DNA of 64,000 nt from UBA1479 sp040216635 (GTDB lineage: Bacteria; Pseudomonadota; Alphaproteobacteria; Rhodospirillales; Casp-alpha2), in assembly GCA_040216635.1 (NCBI GenBank), contig JAVJOU010000021.1, positions 1 to 64,000 on the forward strand, read 5' to 3'. Shown here in pieces: positions 41,197-49,537 of this stretch. The translations under genes were made by a program, and so were the position numbers. The notes under the pieces are model-generated. The model ran no database searches, was not told where the DNA came from, and saw only the letters and a program-made list of their open reading frames with translations. Each line of letters begins with the position of its first letter. Within the stretch, counting starts at the first letter, position 1.

Positions 41197-41653
41197 CGCG
41201 CGCCTTCGCTTCCTGATATCCGCCGTGAGCCGCGATCTGCAGCCGGTTCCACACATTGATCATGGTGATGATCGAGGTCAGTTGCGCGATCTCCTGGGCA
41301 GAATAGTACTGCGTCAGGTCCGCGTGCAGGGCCTCCAGACCCGCCGGGTCATCCAACCGCGTCAGGGCTTCGGTCCAGGCGAAAGCGGCCCGTTCGGCGG
41401 GGGAATAATCGGCGACTTCGCGCCATACGGCGATACGGTCGATGCGGGCATTGGTCTCACCGTCTTCGCGTGCTTCCGTCGTATGCATGATGACGCAAAA
41501 TCCGCAGCCGTTGATTTGCGATGCCCGCAAGCGGACAAGATGGCCGAGCATCTTATCGAAGCCCTTGAAGGAGCCCGATTCCTCGATTTCCTGAAATCCC
41601 TGTAACACGTCGAAAGCATGCTGATGCAGTTTGATTCGATCATGATTGGTCAT
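41186..41653 (-). CDS. Carboxymuconolactone decarboxylase/AhpD-like protein
   Basis: 155 residues from the ATG at 41653, with AGGAG before it. The AhpD core CxxC is present in NGCGFCVIMHT, giving possible peroxidase or disulphide reductase activity, with the histidine downstream. The sigma factor start lies within its last codons, so the two are coupled. ECF41-type sigma factors and CMD proteins are frequently paired, with the sigma factor activating the CMD gene. Physiological substrate unknown. Confidence 0.9.
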   Translation of the reverse strand: MTNHDRIKLHQHAFDVLQGFQEIEESGSFKGFDKMLGHLVRLRASQINGCGFCVIMHTTEAREDGETNARIDRIAVWREVADYSPAERAAFAWTEALTRLDDPAGLEALHADLTQYYSAQEIAQLTSIITMINVWNRLQIAAHGGYQEAKARDAA

Positions 41654-41842
41654 TGCTGATCTCCTGTATGGGTGATGGGAAAGTCTGTAATCGTGACGAT
41701 CCAGCCCATGTGTTTGTGACAGGGTCAGACAGAACACTTGTTATTCGGCCATTTCTGCGTTGAACAGGCCCCGATTTGCGCCGTATCCTAGGTCTTAGAA
41801 TAAACCGCGCAGGGAAAGCGGCCAAACAAGGGGGAAGTGACG

Positions 41843-42541
41843 ATGGGTCGAAGCGATCCAACAAAGGCGCCGCATGGGCTGGCGGGTATCCCCTTGCTGG
41901 GCTGCCTGTCGCCGGGCGAAATCGGCAGCCTGGAAAAACAATGCCGTTGGCATGATTTCGGGGCCGGCGAGAAGATCATCGAACGGGGCGAGGAATATTC
42001 CAGCGTCTATTTCCTGATCCAAGGCACCGCCCATGTTTTGAACTATTCGGAATCCGGGCGCGCCGTGTCCTATGCCGCCCTGAAAAACGGCGACGTGTTC
42101 GGCGAACTGGCGGCCATCGACGGCCTGCCGCGATCGGCCTGGGTCTGCACCATTTCGCCCTGCACCGTGGGCGCCGTGCCCGGTCCGGCATTCCTTGACC
42201 TTGTGACCGGTAACCGCGACATGGCCATGGCGCTGTTGAAGCGCATGGCGGCGGTCATTCGCCTGTCCGACGAACGCATCGCCGATGTCAGCCTTCTGGG
42301 TGCCGAACAGCGGGTCTGCATGGAATTGATCCGCATGGCCGAACCGGACCCGGAAGACCCCAATCGCTTTGTCGTGTTCCCCGTACCGACGCAAACCAAC
42401 TTCGCCAACATGATCGGGGCGTCGCGCGAAACCGTGTCCCGCATCATGGGCCGCCTGCGCGAAGAAGACATCGTCGTGCGCACGGGCAAGGGCCTGACCA
42501 TCCCCAATCGCGCCCGCCTGGAACAACGGGCGTTGATGTAG
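41843..42541 (+). CDS. Crp/Fnr family transcriptional regulator
   Basis: 232 residues from the ATG at 41843; the GTG six bases upstream overlaps the GGGGGAAG site and is less likely. An N-terminal cyclic-nucleotide-binding fold (residues 15-125) includes GEKIIERGEEYSSVYFLIQG and NGDVFGELAAIDG. A C-terminal winged helix has NFANMIGASRETVSRIMGRL as the recognition region. The four-cysteine iron-sulphur set of FNR is not present. No neighbouring target is obvious: the divergent gene is the CMD/SigJ pair, and the GST is convergent. Confidence 0.92.
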   Translation: MGRSDPTKAPHGLAGIPLLGCLSPGEIGSLEKQCRWHDFGAGEKIIERGEEYSSVYFLIQGTAHVLNYSESGRAVSYAALKNGDVFGELAAIDGLPRSAWVCTISPCTVGAVPGPAFLDLVTGNRDMAMALLKRMAAVIRLSDERIADVSLLGAEQRVCMELIRMAEPDPEDPNRFVVFPVPTQTNFANMIGASRETVSRIMGRLREEDIVVRTGKGLTIPNRARLEQRALM

Positions 42542-42555
42542 CGCCTTTCAGCCGC

Positions 42556-43290
42556 TCACCCACCGATGGCGGCAAGGTTCGACGCCGCGGCGGCTGGCCC
42601 GAATTCATCCCGCTCTCCCATAAGGGCCCGCAGGTGTGATGTTCGGCGTTCCAGAAACTGCCACAGCCGCGCTTCATAATCACCCGTGACCGCCGTTACG
42701 ACGGACGGGCGCTCCGCAAGCGCCCGGCGCCATTCGGCTACCTTCGGTTTGCCGTGTAGAATCCTGAAATCGCCGATTTGATCGAACACATCGAAATACC
42801 GGAACACCGGCGCAAAGGCCGCATCGACAAGGCTGAATTCGTTGCCGGCGAAGTAAGGCCCATCACCGACCGCTTCTTCCATGCGCATGAATTTGTCATC
42901 CAATGTGCGTTGTTTGGCCGCGAACACGGTCGCATCAGGCGTTGTCTCGATCGCATAGATATCCCCCAGGATTGACGAGCCGAATTCGACCCAGGCCCGG
43001 TGGCGCGCCCGATCAAACGCCCCGTCCGGGTGCAGAACCCGCCCGGGTTGCGTTTCCTCGATGAATTCACAGATCACGCTGCTTTCAAACAGAACGGCCT
43101 TGTCCCGTCCCGGCTGCTCGATGAGCAACAAGGGGACCTTGCCCAAAGGCGAAACCTCGTTGAACCAATCCGGTTTCTGATCGAGATCAATATAGATGCG
43201 GTCGAATGCCACCCCCTTTTCCTTGAGCGCGATGACCGCCCGCTGGACATAGGGACAGAGGAAATGACTGACGAGAGTGAGCTTGGCCAT
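42556..43290 (-). CDS. Glutathione S-transferase family protein, MarR-linked
   Basis: 244 residues from the ATG at 43290. The thioredoxin fold has LCPYVQRAVIAL, KPDWFNEVSPLGKVPLLL and the glutathione motif LFESSVICEFIEE, followed by a helical domain with FSLVDAAFAPVFRYF. It is a paralogue of the GST at 18797 (shared CPxVQRAV, KPDWF and SPxGKVP). It is divergent from a MarR gene across a 105-bp spacer with three repeated operator-like motifs. A role in electrophile detoxification under MarR control is inferred. Confidence 0.9.
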   Translation of the reverse strand: MAKLTLVSHFLCPYVQRAVIALKEKGVAFDRIYIDLDQKPDWFNEVSPLGKVPLLLIEQPGRDKAVLFESSVICEFIEETQPGRVLHPDGAFDRARHRAWVEFGSSILGDIYAIETTPDATVFAAKQRTLDDKFMRMEEAVGDGPYFAGNEFSLVDAAFAPVFRYFDVFDQIGDFRILHGKPKVAEWRRALAERPSVVTAVTGDYEARLWQFLERRTSHLRALMGERDEFGPAAAASNLAAIGG

Positions 43291-43316
43291 GATGCATGGG
43301 CCTCCGGGAAATAAAC

Positions 43317-43376
43317 ATGCGATTGCATGGAAATATATGCATACGCATCTAAATGTCAAGTTGGATGCATCCGCAT
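43317..43376. promoter_or_regulatory. Three ATGC-N4-GCAT operator-like sites between GST and marR genes
   Basis: Inverted repeats at 43317-43328 (ATGC-GATT-GCAT), 43337-43348 (ATGC-ATAC-GCAT) and 43365-43376 (ATGC-ATCC-GCAT). Their starts are 20 and 28 bp apart. Three identical half-site pairs in a divergent spacer next to a MarR gene are likely its binding sites. Confidence 0.62.
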
Positions 43377-43395
43377 GGAAATGTAAGATGGCGCC

Positions 43396-43839
43396 ATGAT
43401 CAAAAAACCAAGCACCGCCATTGTCGAGGCATGGGTCGCCTTGAACAGGGCACAGCAAGCCGCCTTGCTGAAGATCGAACGGGCGTTCCGCGACGCGGGA
43501 CTGCCCCCCCTTTCCTGGTACGACGTGCTTTGGGAACTTGAGAAAACGGATAAAGAAAGCCTGCGCCCGATCGAGATCGAACGCCGGGTGCTGATCACGC
43601 AATCAAATATTTCCCGGCTGATCGACAAACTGGAAACCCGAGGCTACGTCAAACGGCAAGCCTGCCCCGACGACGGACGCGGTCAATACATCATGATTAC
43701 GACAGCCGGCCGTGACATCCGAAAACGCATGTGGCCGGTCTATGCCGGCGCGATTTCCGATGCCGTGGGCCAGCACCTTTCTGAAAAGGAAGCCACGGAA
43801 TTGGCCACCTTGCTGTCGCGCCTGAACAACGGGTCTTGA
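43396..43839 (+). CDS. MarR family transcriptional regulator
   Basis: 147 residues. The winged helix contains VLITQSNISRLIDKLETRGYVKRQACPDDGRGQY, with the DxR wing typical of MarR, flanked by dimerisation helices. It probably represses itself and the divergent GST through the ATGC-N4-GCAT sites. The inducer is unknown, probably a phenolic or electrophilic compound. It ends 32 bp from the convergent hydrolase gene. Confidence 0.92.
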   Translation: MIKKPSTAIVEAWVALNRAQQAALLKIERAFRDAGLPPLSWYDVLWELEKTDKESLRPIEIERRVLITQSNISRLIDKLETRGYVKRQACPDDGRGQYIMITTAGRDIRKRMWPVYAGAISDAVGQHLSEKEATELATLLSRLNNGS

Positions 43840-43871
43840 TCCAGGCGGCGGTTGCCCGGCCGCTTCGAAAA

Positions 43872-44897
43872 TCAATCGGTCCCAGGACTCCCTGCCGCCG
43901 GCTGAACGATCATCCGCCACAGATCGGGAAGCCGCGCCCGCACCGATTCCCGGTGGGTGTCGAAGGTGACATGGGCATCCGGCGCGGCACCGGGTCTAAG
44001 GCCGATCGACCACAGAGGCGTGATCTCGTTCGGCACGAAGGAATAGCGCACGTCGATGACACGTTCGGAGCGGGCCGGGTCGCGCGCCACGTAACCGTCA
44101 CTGTGCCGCGTGAACCGCGCGATGTCGCGGGCCTGCTGTGTATCCGTCCGCAGCCAAGGAAAATCCCGCGCCGTATCAAGCCGCGGAACGGACGTGCCCG
44201 GCATGACCTTGGGGCCAATGCCGGCGCGCACCGCATCCACGTGGAAGCGGTCGGTGGTCTCGTAGATCACCTTCCACACCAGGATATTGGCGAAGCTGGG
44301 TTTGACCTCTAACCGCAGCGGCGCGTGCCCCCGGTCCGCCGCAAGGGCATGCCCCATGGCCAGGGCATTGCGGTGCTGAACAGCACCCAAAGCCAGATAA
44401 ACCACGACCCAGACAAGGGCGGCCCGGCCCCAGGTGCCGTTTCGCCGATATATGCCTAAGGCTGCCAACGCCAGGACCGGCAGCGTGAACAGGGGATCGA
44501 CGATGGAGATGATACTCCAGGAAAAGCGTTCGTCGCTGAACGGCCACAGCAGCACGGTCCCGTAGGACGTCGCCGTGTCGAGCAGCCCGTGGGTTGCGTA
44601 TCCCATGGAACAGAACATCCAGGTTTGCAGGAACGCAAGGCCATGCCAGCGCCGGAACGGCCGGTGCAGAAGAAGGGCCGCGATCAGCCCGCCCAGGGGG
44701 ATGAAGATCAGGGAATGGGTGAACTGGCGGTGGTATTCCAGGAACAGCAGAGCGTCGGTCTGGGAGCGGATCAGAACATCCAGATCCGCCATCATCCCGG
44801 CAACGAAGCCGAGCCCGCCGGCCACGGCAGCCTGTGTGCGGCGGCGCGTGGCAAGCGGAAGGGCCGCGCCCAAAGCGCCCTGGCTCAGCGGGTCCAT
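43872..44897 (-). CDS. Membrane-bound metal-dependent hydrolase (YbcI/DUF457 type)
   Basis: 341 residues. The N-terminus MDPLSQGALGAALPL has the family's SQG-G motif, with GMMADLDVL, HRQFTHSLIFIPLG and THGLLDTATSYGT supplying the histidine and aspartate ligands expected for a metal site. About five membrane helices lie in the first 190 residues, followed by a soluble, probably periplasmic, domain. It is the last gene of the mocA-to-sufU operon, 6 bp after sufU. Its role there is unclear and it may be a passenger. Confidence 0.85.
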   Translation of the reverse strand: MDPLSQGALGAALPLATRRRTQAAVAGGLGFVAGMMADLDVLIRSQTDALLFLEYHRQFTHSLIFIPLGGLIAALLLHRPFRRWHGLAFLQTWMFCSMGYATHGLLDTATSYGTVLLWPFSDERFSWSIISIVDPLFTLPVLALAALGIYRRNGTWGRAALVWVVVYLALGAVQHRNALAMGHALAADRGHAPLRLEVKPSFANILVWKVIYETTDRFHVDAVRAGIGPKVMPGTSVPRLDTARDFPWLRTDTQQARDIARFTRHSDGYVARDPARSERVIDVRYSFVPNEITPLWSIGLRPGAAPDAHVTFDTHRESVRARLPDLWRMIVQPAAGSPGTD

Positions 44898-44903
44898 GGT
44901 CGG

Positions 44904-45341
44904 TCAGCCGTCCTGTGGTCCGGTCTGATCGAGGCAGCCCTTAAGCGCCTGGAACGGCAGCAGCACGCAATCGTGGCGATGCTTAAGACCATGCACCGGT
45001 GTGAAGGCGTTCAGGCCTTCCCATCTGCCCGTGGCCGCCGTGCCCGATGTCATCAGGGCCTGGGCCTGCTGGATGCCGTCTTCCATTTCCTGCCGGCTGA
45101 GGCCGGGTGCGGCCTGTTTGATCAGCGCCGCTGCCGCCTGCACCAAAAGACAGCCGCGCACCTTGCCACCCATGTCTTTTACCCCGGCACCGTCCAGTGC
45201 GAGTTCGACCGAGACCCTGTCCCCGCACAGAAAATTATCGGCATCGTGGCGGCAATCCGCCTGTTCGACAGGACCGATCGCATCGGCCTGCGCCGCCAGG
45301 GATTTGATTGCTGCATCGTAAAGGGCATCGGCGCCGCTCAT
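44904..45341 (-). CDS. sufU: SufU-like sulfur transfer/iron-sulfur scaffold protein
   Basis: 145 residues from the ATG at 45341, overlapping the sufS stop by four bases. The metal ligands of SufU are conserved in order: Cys39 and Asp41 in CGD, Cys64 in RGCLLVQAA and Cys125 in HRHDCVLLPF, the zinc set of Bacillus SufU. SufU accepts sulfur from the cysteine desulfurase. In this operon, which also encodes XdhC, CoxG and MocA, it may serve the molybdenum cofactor rather than general iron-sulfur assembly. Confidence 0.88.
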   Translation of the reverse strand: MSGADALYDAAIKSLAAQADAIGPVEQADCRHDADNFLCGDRVSVELALDGAGVKDMGGKVRGCLLVQAAAALIKQAAPGLSRQEMEDGIQQAQALMTSGTAATGRWEGLNAFTPVHGLKHRHDCVLLPFQALKGCLDQTGPQDG

Positions 45342-46546
45342 AACAGGACCTCCAGGGCATGATCCAGAGCATCGGCGAAGGCATTGATATCCGCCTGCTC
45401 CGTATAAATCGCCAGACTTGCCCGGGTCGTCGCATCCACGCCGAACCGATCCATCAGTGGTTGTGCGCAATGATGGCCGCCGCGCAAGGCGACGTTGCGC
45501 GCCCCCATAAGCTCGCACAGGTCATGGGGGTGTGCTCCCTTCACGACAAAGGACAGAATGGGCAGGCGCCGGCCGTTATCGCCGGGCCCGATCACGGTGA
45601 TCCGGTCATGTTTGGCAAGCCGTTCCATCAGCATGCCGGTCAGCACCTGTTCCTGCGTGCGGATTTCCTGCCAGTCCTGTCCATACAGAAAATCCGCCGC
45701 GGCCCCCAATCCGATGGCCTGGGTCACGGGCGGCGTGCCCGCTTCGAAGCGGTGGGGCGGCGGTGCGTACAGGGTTTCGTCGAACGTGACGCGCTGGATC
45801 ATTTCGCCGCCGCCCATGAAGGGCGCCATGCCGTCCAGAACCCCGGCCCGCGCCCAAAGAGCACCGACCCCGGTCGGCCCGAACATCTTATGCCCGGTGA
45901 TGACATAGAAATCGCAACCCAGGGCCGAAACGTCGAGCGGCCCATGCGGTGCCATCTGCGCACCGTCGACCAGAACCCGGACATCCGGCGCCAGCCCCTT
46001 GGCCCGTTCGACCAAAGCATGCACATCGGTCACCGCCCCGGTCACGTTGGAGGCATGGGTCACGGCAATCAGGCGGGTTCGCGGTGTGATCAATTCATCC
46101 AGGGCGTCGATCATGGGATAACCCGCATCGTCCACGGGCAGCACCTTCAGCGCCACGCCTTGCCGGTCCCGCAGCATCTGCCAGGGAACGATATTGGCGT
46201 GATGTTCACCTTCGCCGATGATGATTTCGTCACCGGCGGCCAGCCCGGCACCCATGCCATGGGCCACCAGATTGATCGCCGCCGTGGCGTTCGACGTGAA
46301 GATCAGCCCGGTCGCGTCCGTTGCCCCCAGATACCGCACGACCGAGGCCCGCGCCGCATCGAAAGCTTCGGTCGCGTTGATCGCCAGCGGATAGATGCCG
46401 CGTTTGACGTTGGATCGCCCCCCGGTTTCGAACACCGCCATGCGCGACAGAACCGGGCCGGCGATCTGCGTCGTCGCCGCGTTGTCCAGATAGGTTCCGG
46501 CCAGACCCGAAACCACGGACGGAAACTGATCGCGCAGCGAAGACAT
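45338..46546 (-). CDS. sufS: SufS-type cysteine desulfurase
   Basis: 402 residues, full length. The PLP lysine is Lys220 in VITGHKMFGPTG and the sulfur-accepting cysteine is Cys360 in RGGHHCAQPLM, the SufS rather than IscS type. N-terminal YLDNAATTQ and GEGEHHANIVPW are typical. It removes sulfur from L-cysteine to a persulfide. It is 9 bp downstream of xdhC and coupled to sufU, an arrangement matching the need of xanthine-oxidase-family enzymes for a sulfurated cofactor. Rhodobacter uses a NifS-like desulfurase with XdhC in that way. Confidence 0.94.
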   Translation of the reverse strand: MSSLRDQFPSVVSGLAGTYLDNAATTQIAGPVLSRMAVFETGGRSNVKRGIYPLAINATEAFDAARASVVRYLGATDATGLIFTSNATAAINLVAHGMGAGLAAGDEIIIGEGEHHANIVPWQMLRDRQGVALKVLPVDDAGYPMIDALDELITPRTRLIAVTHASNVTGAVTDVHALVERAKGLAPDVRVLVDGAQMAPHGPLDVSALGCDFYVITGHKMFGPTGVGALWARAGVLDGMAPFMGGGEMIQRVTFDETLYAPPPHRFEAGTPPVTQAIGLGAAADFLYGQDWQEIRTQEQVLTGMLMERLAKHDRITVIGPGDNGRRLPILSFVVKGAHPHDLCELMGARNVALRGGHHCAQPLMDRFGVDATTRASLAIYTEQADINAFADALDHALEVLL

Positions 46547-46555
46547 GGGGGCGTG

Positions 46556-47575
46556 CTATTCCGGGGCCTGGCGCATCCGGCCGATGATCTGGCCAAGGAT
46601 GCTGACGGCGATTTCGGCGGGCGATTGCGCACCGATGCGAAGGCCGATGGGCCCGTGGATCCGGGCGATGGCATCGGCGTCGAACCCGGCGCCGGTCAAA
46701 CGGTCGATCCGCTTGGCCATGGTCCGCGTGCTGCCGAGTGCCCCGATATAAAACGCCTGCGACTGCAGCGCCTTTTCCAGGGCCGGATCGTCCAGCTTGG
46801 GGTCGTGGGTCAGGGTCACGATCGCCGTACGCAGATCGGGTTTCAGTTCGTCCAGAGCTTCATCGGGCCAGTCCGTGCGCACATCGACACCGGGGAACCG
46901 TGCGTCCGATGCAAAAGCCCGGCGCGGATCGACCACCGTGACCTGAAACCCGGCCAGGGACGCCATGGGCACCAGGGCCTGGGCGATATGCACCGCCCCC
47001 ACCACGATCAGGCGCCGGGGCGGGGCCACGACCTCGATGAACCAGTCGCCATCATCATCGGAATAGGCGCGCGACCGGTCATCCCGCAAGGCCCCCCGCG
47101 CCGCCTCGGCCACGGCATCGGGAAGGCCGCCCGACCCCAGAAGGACCGTCTTGCCGTCGGCAAGGTCGGTGACCAGGGCCGCCGTCTCGCCCGAAGCCAG
47201 CCCCGCCCGCGCCTGTTCGTAAAGCGGGGCCGAAGGGGCGAAATCCCGGACCAGAACCTTGACCGACCCGCCGCAGGCAAGGCCCACGTCCCAGGCCTGT
47301 TCGTCGGATACGCCGAATTCCAGGACCTTGGCCGGCGATCCGTTCAGAACGTCCAATGCTTCCTTGACCACGGCCCCTTCGATGCAGCCGCCGGAAACGG
47401 ACCCTGTCATTTCACCGTCGGCGCTGACGCCCAGGTGGCTGCCGGGCGGGCGCGGAGACGACCCCCAGGTCTTGACCACCGTCGCCAAGGCGACGGGCTT
47501 CCCCGCCCCCGCCCAGGAAAAGGCGGCATCGAAAACGTCATCTGCGGGAACCACGTGATCTGCCGGAAGGGACAT
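46556..47575 (-). CDS. xdhC: XdhC/CoxI family molybdenum hydroxylase maturation protein
   Basis: 339 residues from the ATG at 47575. The N-terminal domain has ATVVKTWGSSPRPPGSHLGV and the conserved cysteine in GSVSGGCIEGAVV. The C-terminal Rossmann domain has LIVVGAVHIAQALVPMA and TLTHDPKLDDPAL. XdhC binds molybdenum cofactor, protects it while it is sulfurated, and inserts it into the enzyme. It lies in the divergent maturation operon of coxSML. Longer N-terminal open frames lack family similarity and are not used. Confidence 0.93.
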   Translation of the reverse strand: MSLPADHVVPADDVFDAAFSWAGAGKPVALATVVKTWGSSPRPPGSHLGVSADGEMTGSVSGGCIEGAVVKEALDVLNGSPAKVLEFGVSDEQAWDVGLACGGSVKVLVRDFAPSAPLYEQARAGLASGETAALVTDLADGKTVLLGSGGLPDAVAEAARGALRDDRSRAYSDDDGDWFIEVVAPPRRLIVVGAVHIAQALVPMASLAGFQVTVVDPRRAFASDARFPGVDVRTDWPDEALDELKPDLRTAIVTLTHDPKLDDPALEKALQSQAFYIGALGSTRTMAKRIDRLTGAGFDADAIARIHGPIGLRIGAQSPAEIAVSILGQIIGRMRQAPE

Positions 47576-47604
47576 GGTCTTGTCTTGCCTGGCCTGTAAG
47601 GAAA

Positions 47605-48213
47605 TCAGTTCGCGGTCGACAGGAAATAGGCCGCCGCCGCGACCGCGGCTGCGATCACGACGATCCACACACCCCGGCCCATCCCCGCCGATTTGGCCGG
47701 GGGGGCTTCGGATGCCGCCTCCACCGCAGGGGCTGCGGCCGGGGCGGTATCGGCACCGGCCTCGCCGCCGGCTTTCTCCACAACCAGCTTTTCGAAGGAT
47801 TCAAAGAATTCACCGGCCAGTTTCTTGGACGTGCCTTCGATCAGGCGCCCGCCCAGCTGCGCCAGCTTGCCGCCGACATCGGCCTTGACCTCATAGGTCA
47901 TCAGGGTGCCGTCGCCGTCTTCGGCCAGATTGATCACCGCACCGCCCTTGGCGAACCCGGCGGCACCGCCCTTGCCTTCGCCCGAAATGGTGTAGCTTTC
48001 CGGCGGGTTGAGATCCGACAGCGTGACCTGTCCCTTGAATTTCGCGCGCACGGGGCCGACCTTGGCCGTGACCGTGGCGGCGAATTCCGTATCGGAAACC
48101 ATTTCCAGGCTTTCGCAGCCGGGAATGGCCTGGGCCAGAATGTCCGGATCGTTCAGGGCCGCGAAGACGGCTTCCCTGGGGGCGGCGATACGGCGTTGGT
48201 CCTTCAAATCCAT
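47605..48213 (-). CDS. coxG: CoxG family SRPBCC protein with C-terminal membrane anchor
   Basis: 202 residues. Residues 1-145 are a CoxG/SRPBCC domain: LKDQRRIAAPREAVFAALNDPDILAQAIPGCESL, then KFKGQVTLSDLNPPESYTISGEGKG. An Ala/Pro-rich spacer is followed by one helix near the C-terminus (VWIVVIAAAVAAAAYFL). CoxG is thought to recruit CO dehydrogenase-type enzymes to the inner membrane and to carry quinone in characterised actinobacterial cases. Its place between mocA and xdhC supports the link to the coxSML enzyme. Confidence 0.92.
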   Translation of the reverse strand: MDLKDQRRIAAPREAVFAALNDPDILAQAIPGCESLEMVSDTEFAATVTAKVGPVRAKFKGQVTLSDLNPPESYTISGEGKGGAAGFAKGGAVINLAEDGDGTLMTYEVKADVGGKLAQLGGRLIEGTSKKLAGEFFESFEKLVVEKAGGEAGADTAPAAAPAVEAASEAPPAKSAGMGRGVWIVVIAAAVAAAAYFLSTAN

Positions 48214-48307
48214 GGGTCGTTCAAGTCCTTCTTGATTTCACGTTAGGCTGAGTTTCAGGTTGGGCCTTTATAGACCCGATATGTTCCAAATGTCATGTCG
48301 GCAGATT

Positions 48308-48925
48308 TCAAGACGTCAGATCGGCGGGCGCGTCCACATCCATATGGATGGCGTCGGTGCCGACGTCCACCCCCAGAATGGTTTCGCGATGCCGGGACAG
48401 CAGCGGTTTGGCACCGACATCGCCGGACAATTCCGAAAATTCACCGAACAGGCCACGCGGCCACAGCACCGGGTTTCCCCACCGACCGTCATAACGCGGC
48501 TGGCAGATAACGCCCCCCCCGGCCCCTTGAAAGGCATCGATCAGGGCGTCGATCACACCCGCCGACACGCCCGGCATGTCGCCCAGAAGGATCACCGCCC
48601 CCGCCGCATCGGCAGACACGGCCGCGATCCCGGCCTTGACCGACGATGCCAGACCCGATGCGTAATCGGGATTGGCGACGGTGCGGATATCCAGGCCCGC
48701 CAACACCGTTTCGACCGCATCGGCATCATGCCCCGTCACGGCCAGAACGTCTGCGGCCTTGGACGCAAGGGCCGCTTCCGCCGCGTGGCGGACCAACCGC
48801 TTGCCCTGATAATCGGCCGTCAGCTTGTTGACCGGGGCCATGCGCGTCGACCGGCCCGCCGCCAAAATGACGGCACAGACCTTCACCGGGGCCGGGGTGG
48901 AATTTTTTTGTTCCATGTCTTGCAT
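48308..48925 (-). CDS. mocA: Molybdenum cofactor nucleotidyltransferase (MocA/MobA-like)
   Basis: 205 residues; the start is at 48925 or at a second ATG nine bases later. The nucleotidyltransferase fold has the NTP loop VILAAGRSTRMAPVNKL, the metal aspartate in LLGDMPGVS and NPVLWPRGLF. It would transfer CMP (or GMP) to molybdopterin; hydroxylases of the xanthine oxidase family use the cytosine dinucleotide form. First gene of the maturation operon, divergent from coxS. Confidence 0.88.
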   Translation of the reverse strand: MQDMEQKNSTPAPVKVCAVILAAGRSTRMAPVNKLTADYQGKRLVRHAAEAALASKAADVLAVTGHDADAVETVLAGLDIRTVANPDYASGLASSVKAGIAAVSADAAGAVILLGDMPGVSAGVIDALIDAFQGAGGGVICQPRYDGRWGNPVLWPRGLFGEFSELSGDVGAKPLLSRHRETILGVDVGTDAIHMDVDAPADLTS

Positions 48926-48974
48926 CTGTAACCGTTAGCGGGTTTTCCTGCCGGGGGAGTCCTGTTATATGGTT

Positions 48975-48984
48975 TGTATACAAT
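48975..48984. promoter_or_regulatory. GntR-type palindrome TTGTATACAA
   Basis: A perfect 10-bp palindrome in the 132-bp spacer between mocA and coxS. A 9/10 copy precedes the NMT1-like gene at 17772. The core TGTATACA fits GntR-family sites, but no gntR gene is seen in the window. Confidence 0.5.
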
Positions 48985-49057
48985 TTTTGCAGGCGCGTTG
49001 ACGCCTTTCATCACAAAAACATCCAGAAAAAACCCCGATAAAGGGTTAGAGGGAACG

Positions 49058-49525
49058 ATGGTAGATATATCCCTGACCGTAAATGGCGAGCAGGTGTCGA
49101 AGTCCGTTGAAGGACGGACACTGCTGGTCGAATTCATCCGCGAAACCCTGAATCTGACAGGCACCCACATCGGCTGCGACACCAGCCAATGCGGCGCCTG
49201 CACCGTGCACCTGAACGGCCAGGCCGTGAAAAGCTGCACCATGTTGGCAGCCCAGGCCGACGGCGCCGAGATCACGACCATCGAAGGTCTGGCCCCCGAG
49301 GACGACATGAACCCCATGCAACAGGCGTTCAAGGACCATCACGGTCTGCAATGCGGGTTCTGCACGCCCGGCATGGTGATGCGGGCCATGGCGCTGGTGG
49401 GCGAGAATCCAAACCCGACCGAGGCCGAGGTCCGCCACGGCCTGGAAGGCAACATCTGCCGCTGCACGGGCTATCAGAACATCGTCGCCGCCGTCCTGGA
49501 CGGCGCCAAGGCGCTGCGCGGCTAG
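49058..49525 (+). CDS. coxS: Molybdenum hydroxylase [2Fe-2S] small subunit (CoxS-like)
   Basis: 155 residues from the ATG at 49058. Two iron-sulfur sites are complete: Cys40, Cys45, Cys48, Cys60 (GCDTSQCGAC...C) in the plant-ferredoxin half and Cys99, Cys102, Cys134, Cys136 (CGFC...CRC) in the helical half. It passes electrons from the molybdenum subunit to FAD. The upstream open frame (from 48974) is not part of the family. coxM follows 12 bp downstream. Confidence 0.95.
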   Translation: MVDISLTVNGEQVSKSVEGRTLLVEFIRETLNLTGTHIGCDTSQCGACTVHLNGQAVKSCTMLAAQADGAEITTIEGLAPEDDMNPMQQAFKDHHGLQCGFCTPGMVMRAMALVGENPNPTEAEVRHGLEGNICRCTGYQNIVAAVLDGAKALRG

Positions 49526-49537
49526 GGGGACGAAATC

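Noticed and set aside
45359..47599. A 746-codon open frame on the plus strand
   Set aside because: It runs antisense through sufU, sufS and xdhC. Its translation is His/Gly/Gln/Arg-rich low-complexity sequence typical of the antisense frame of GC-rich genes, with no domain.
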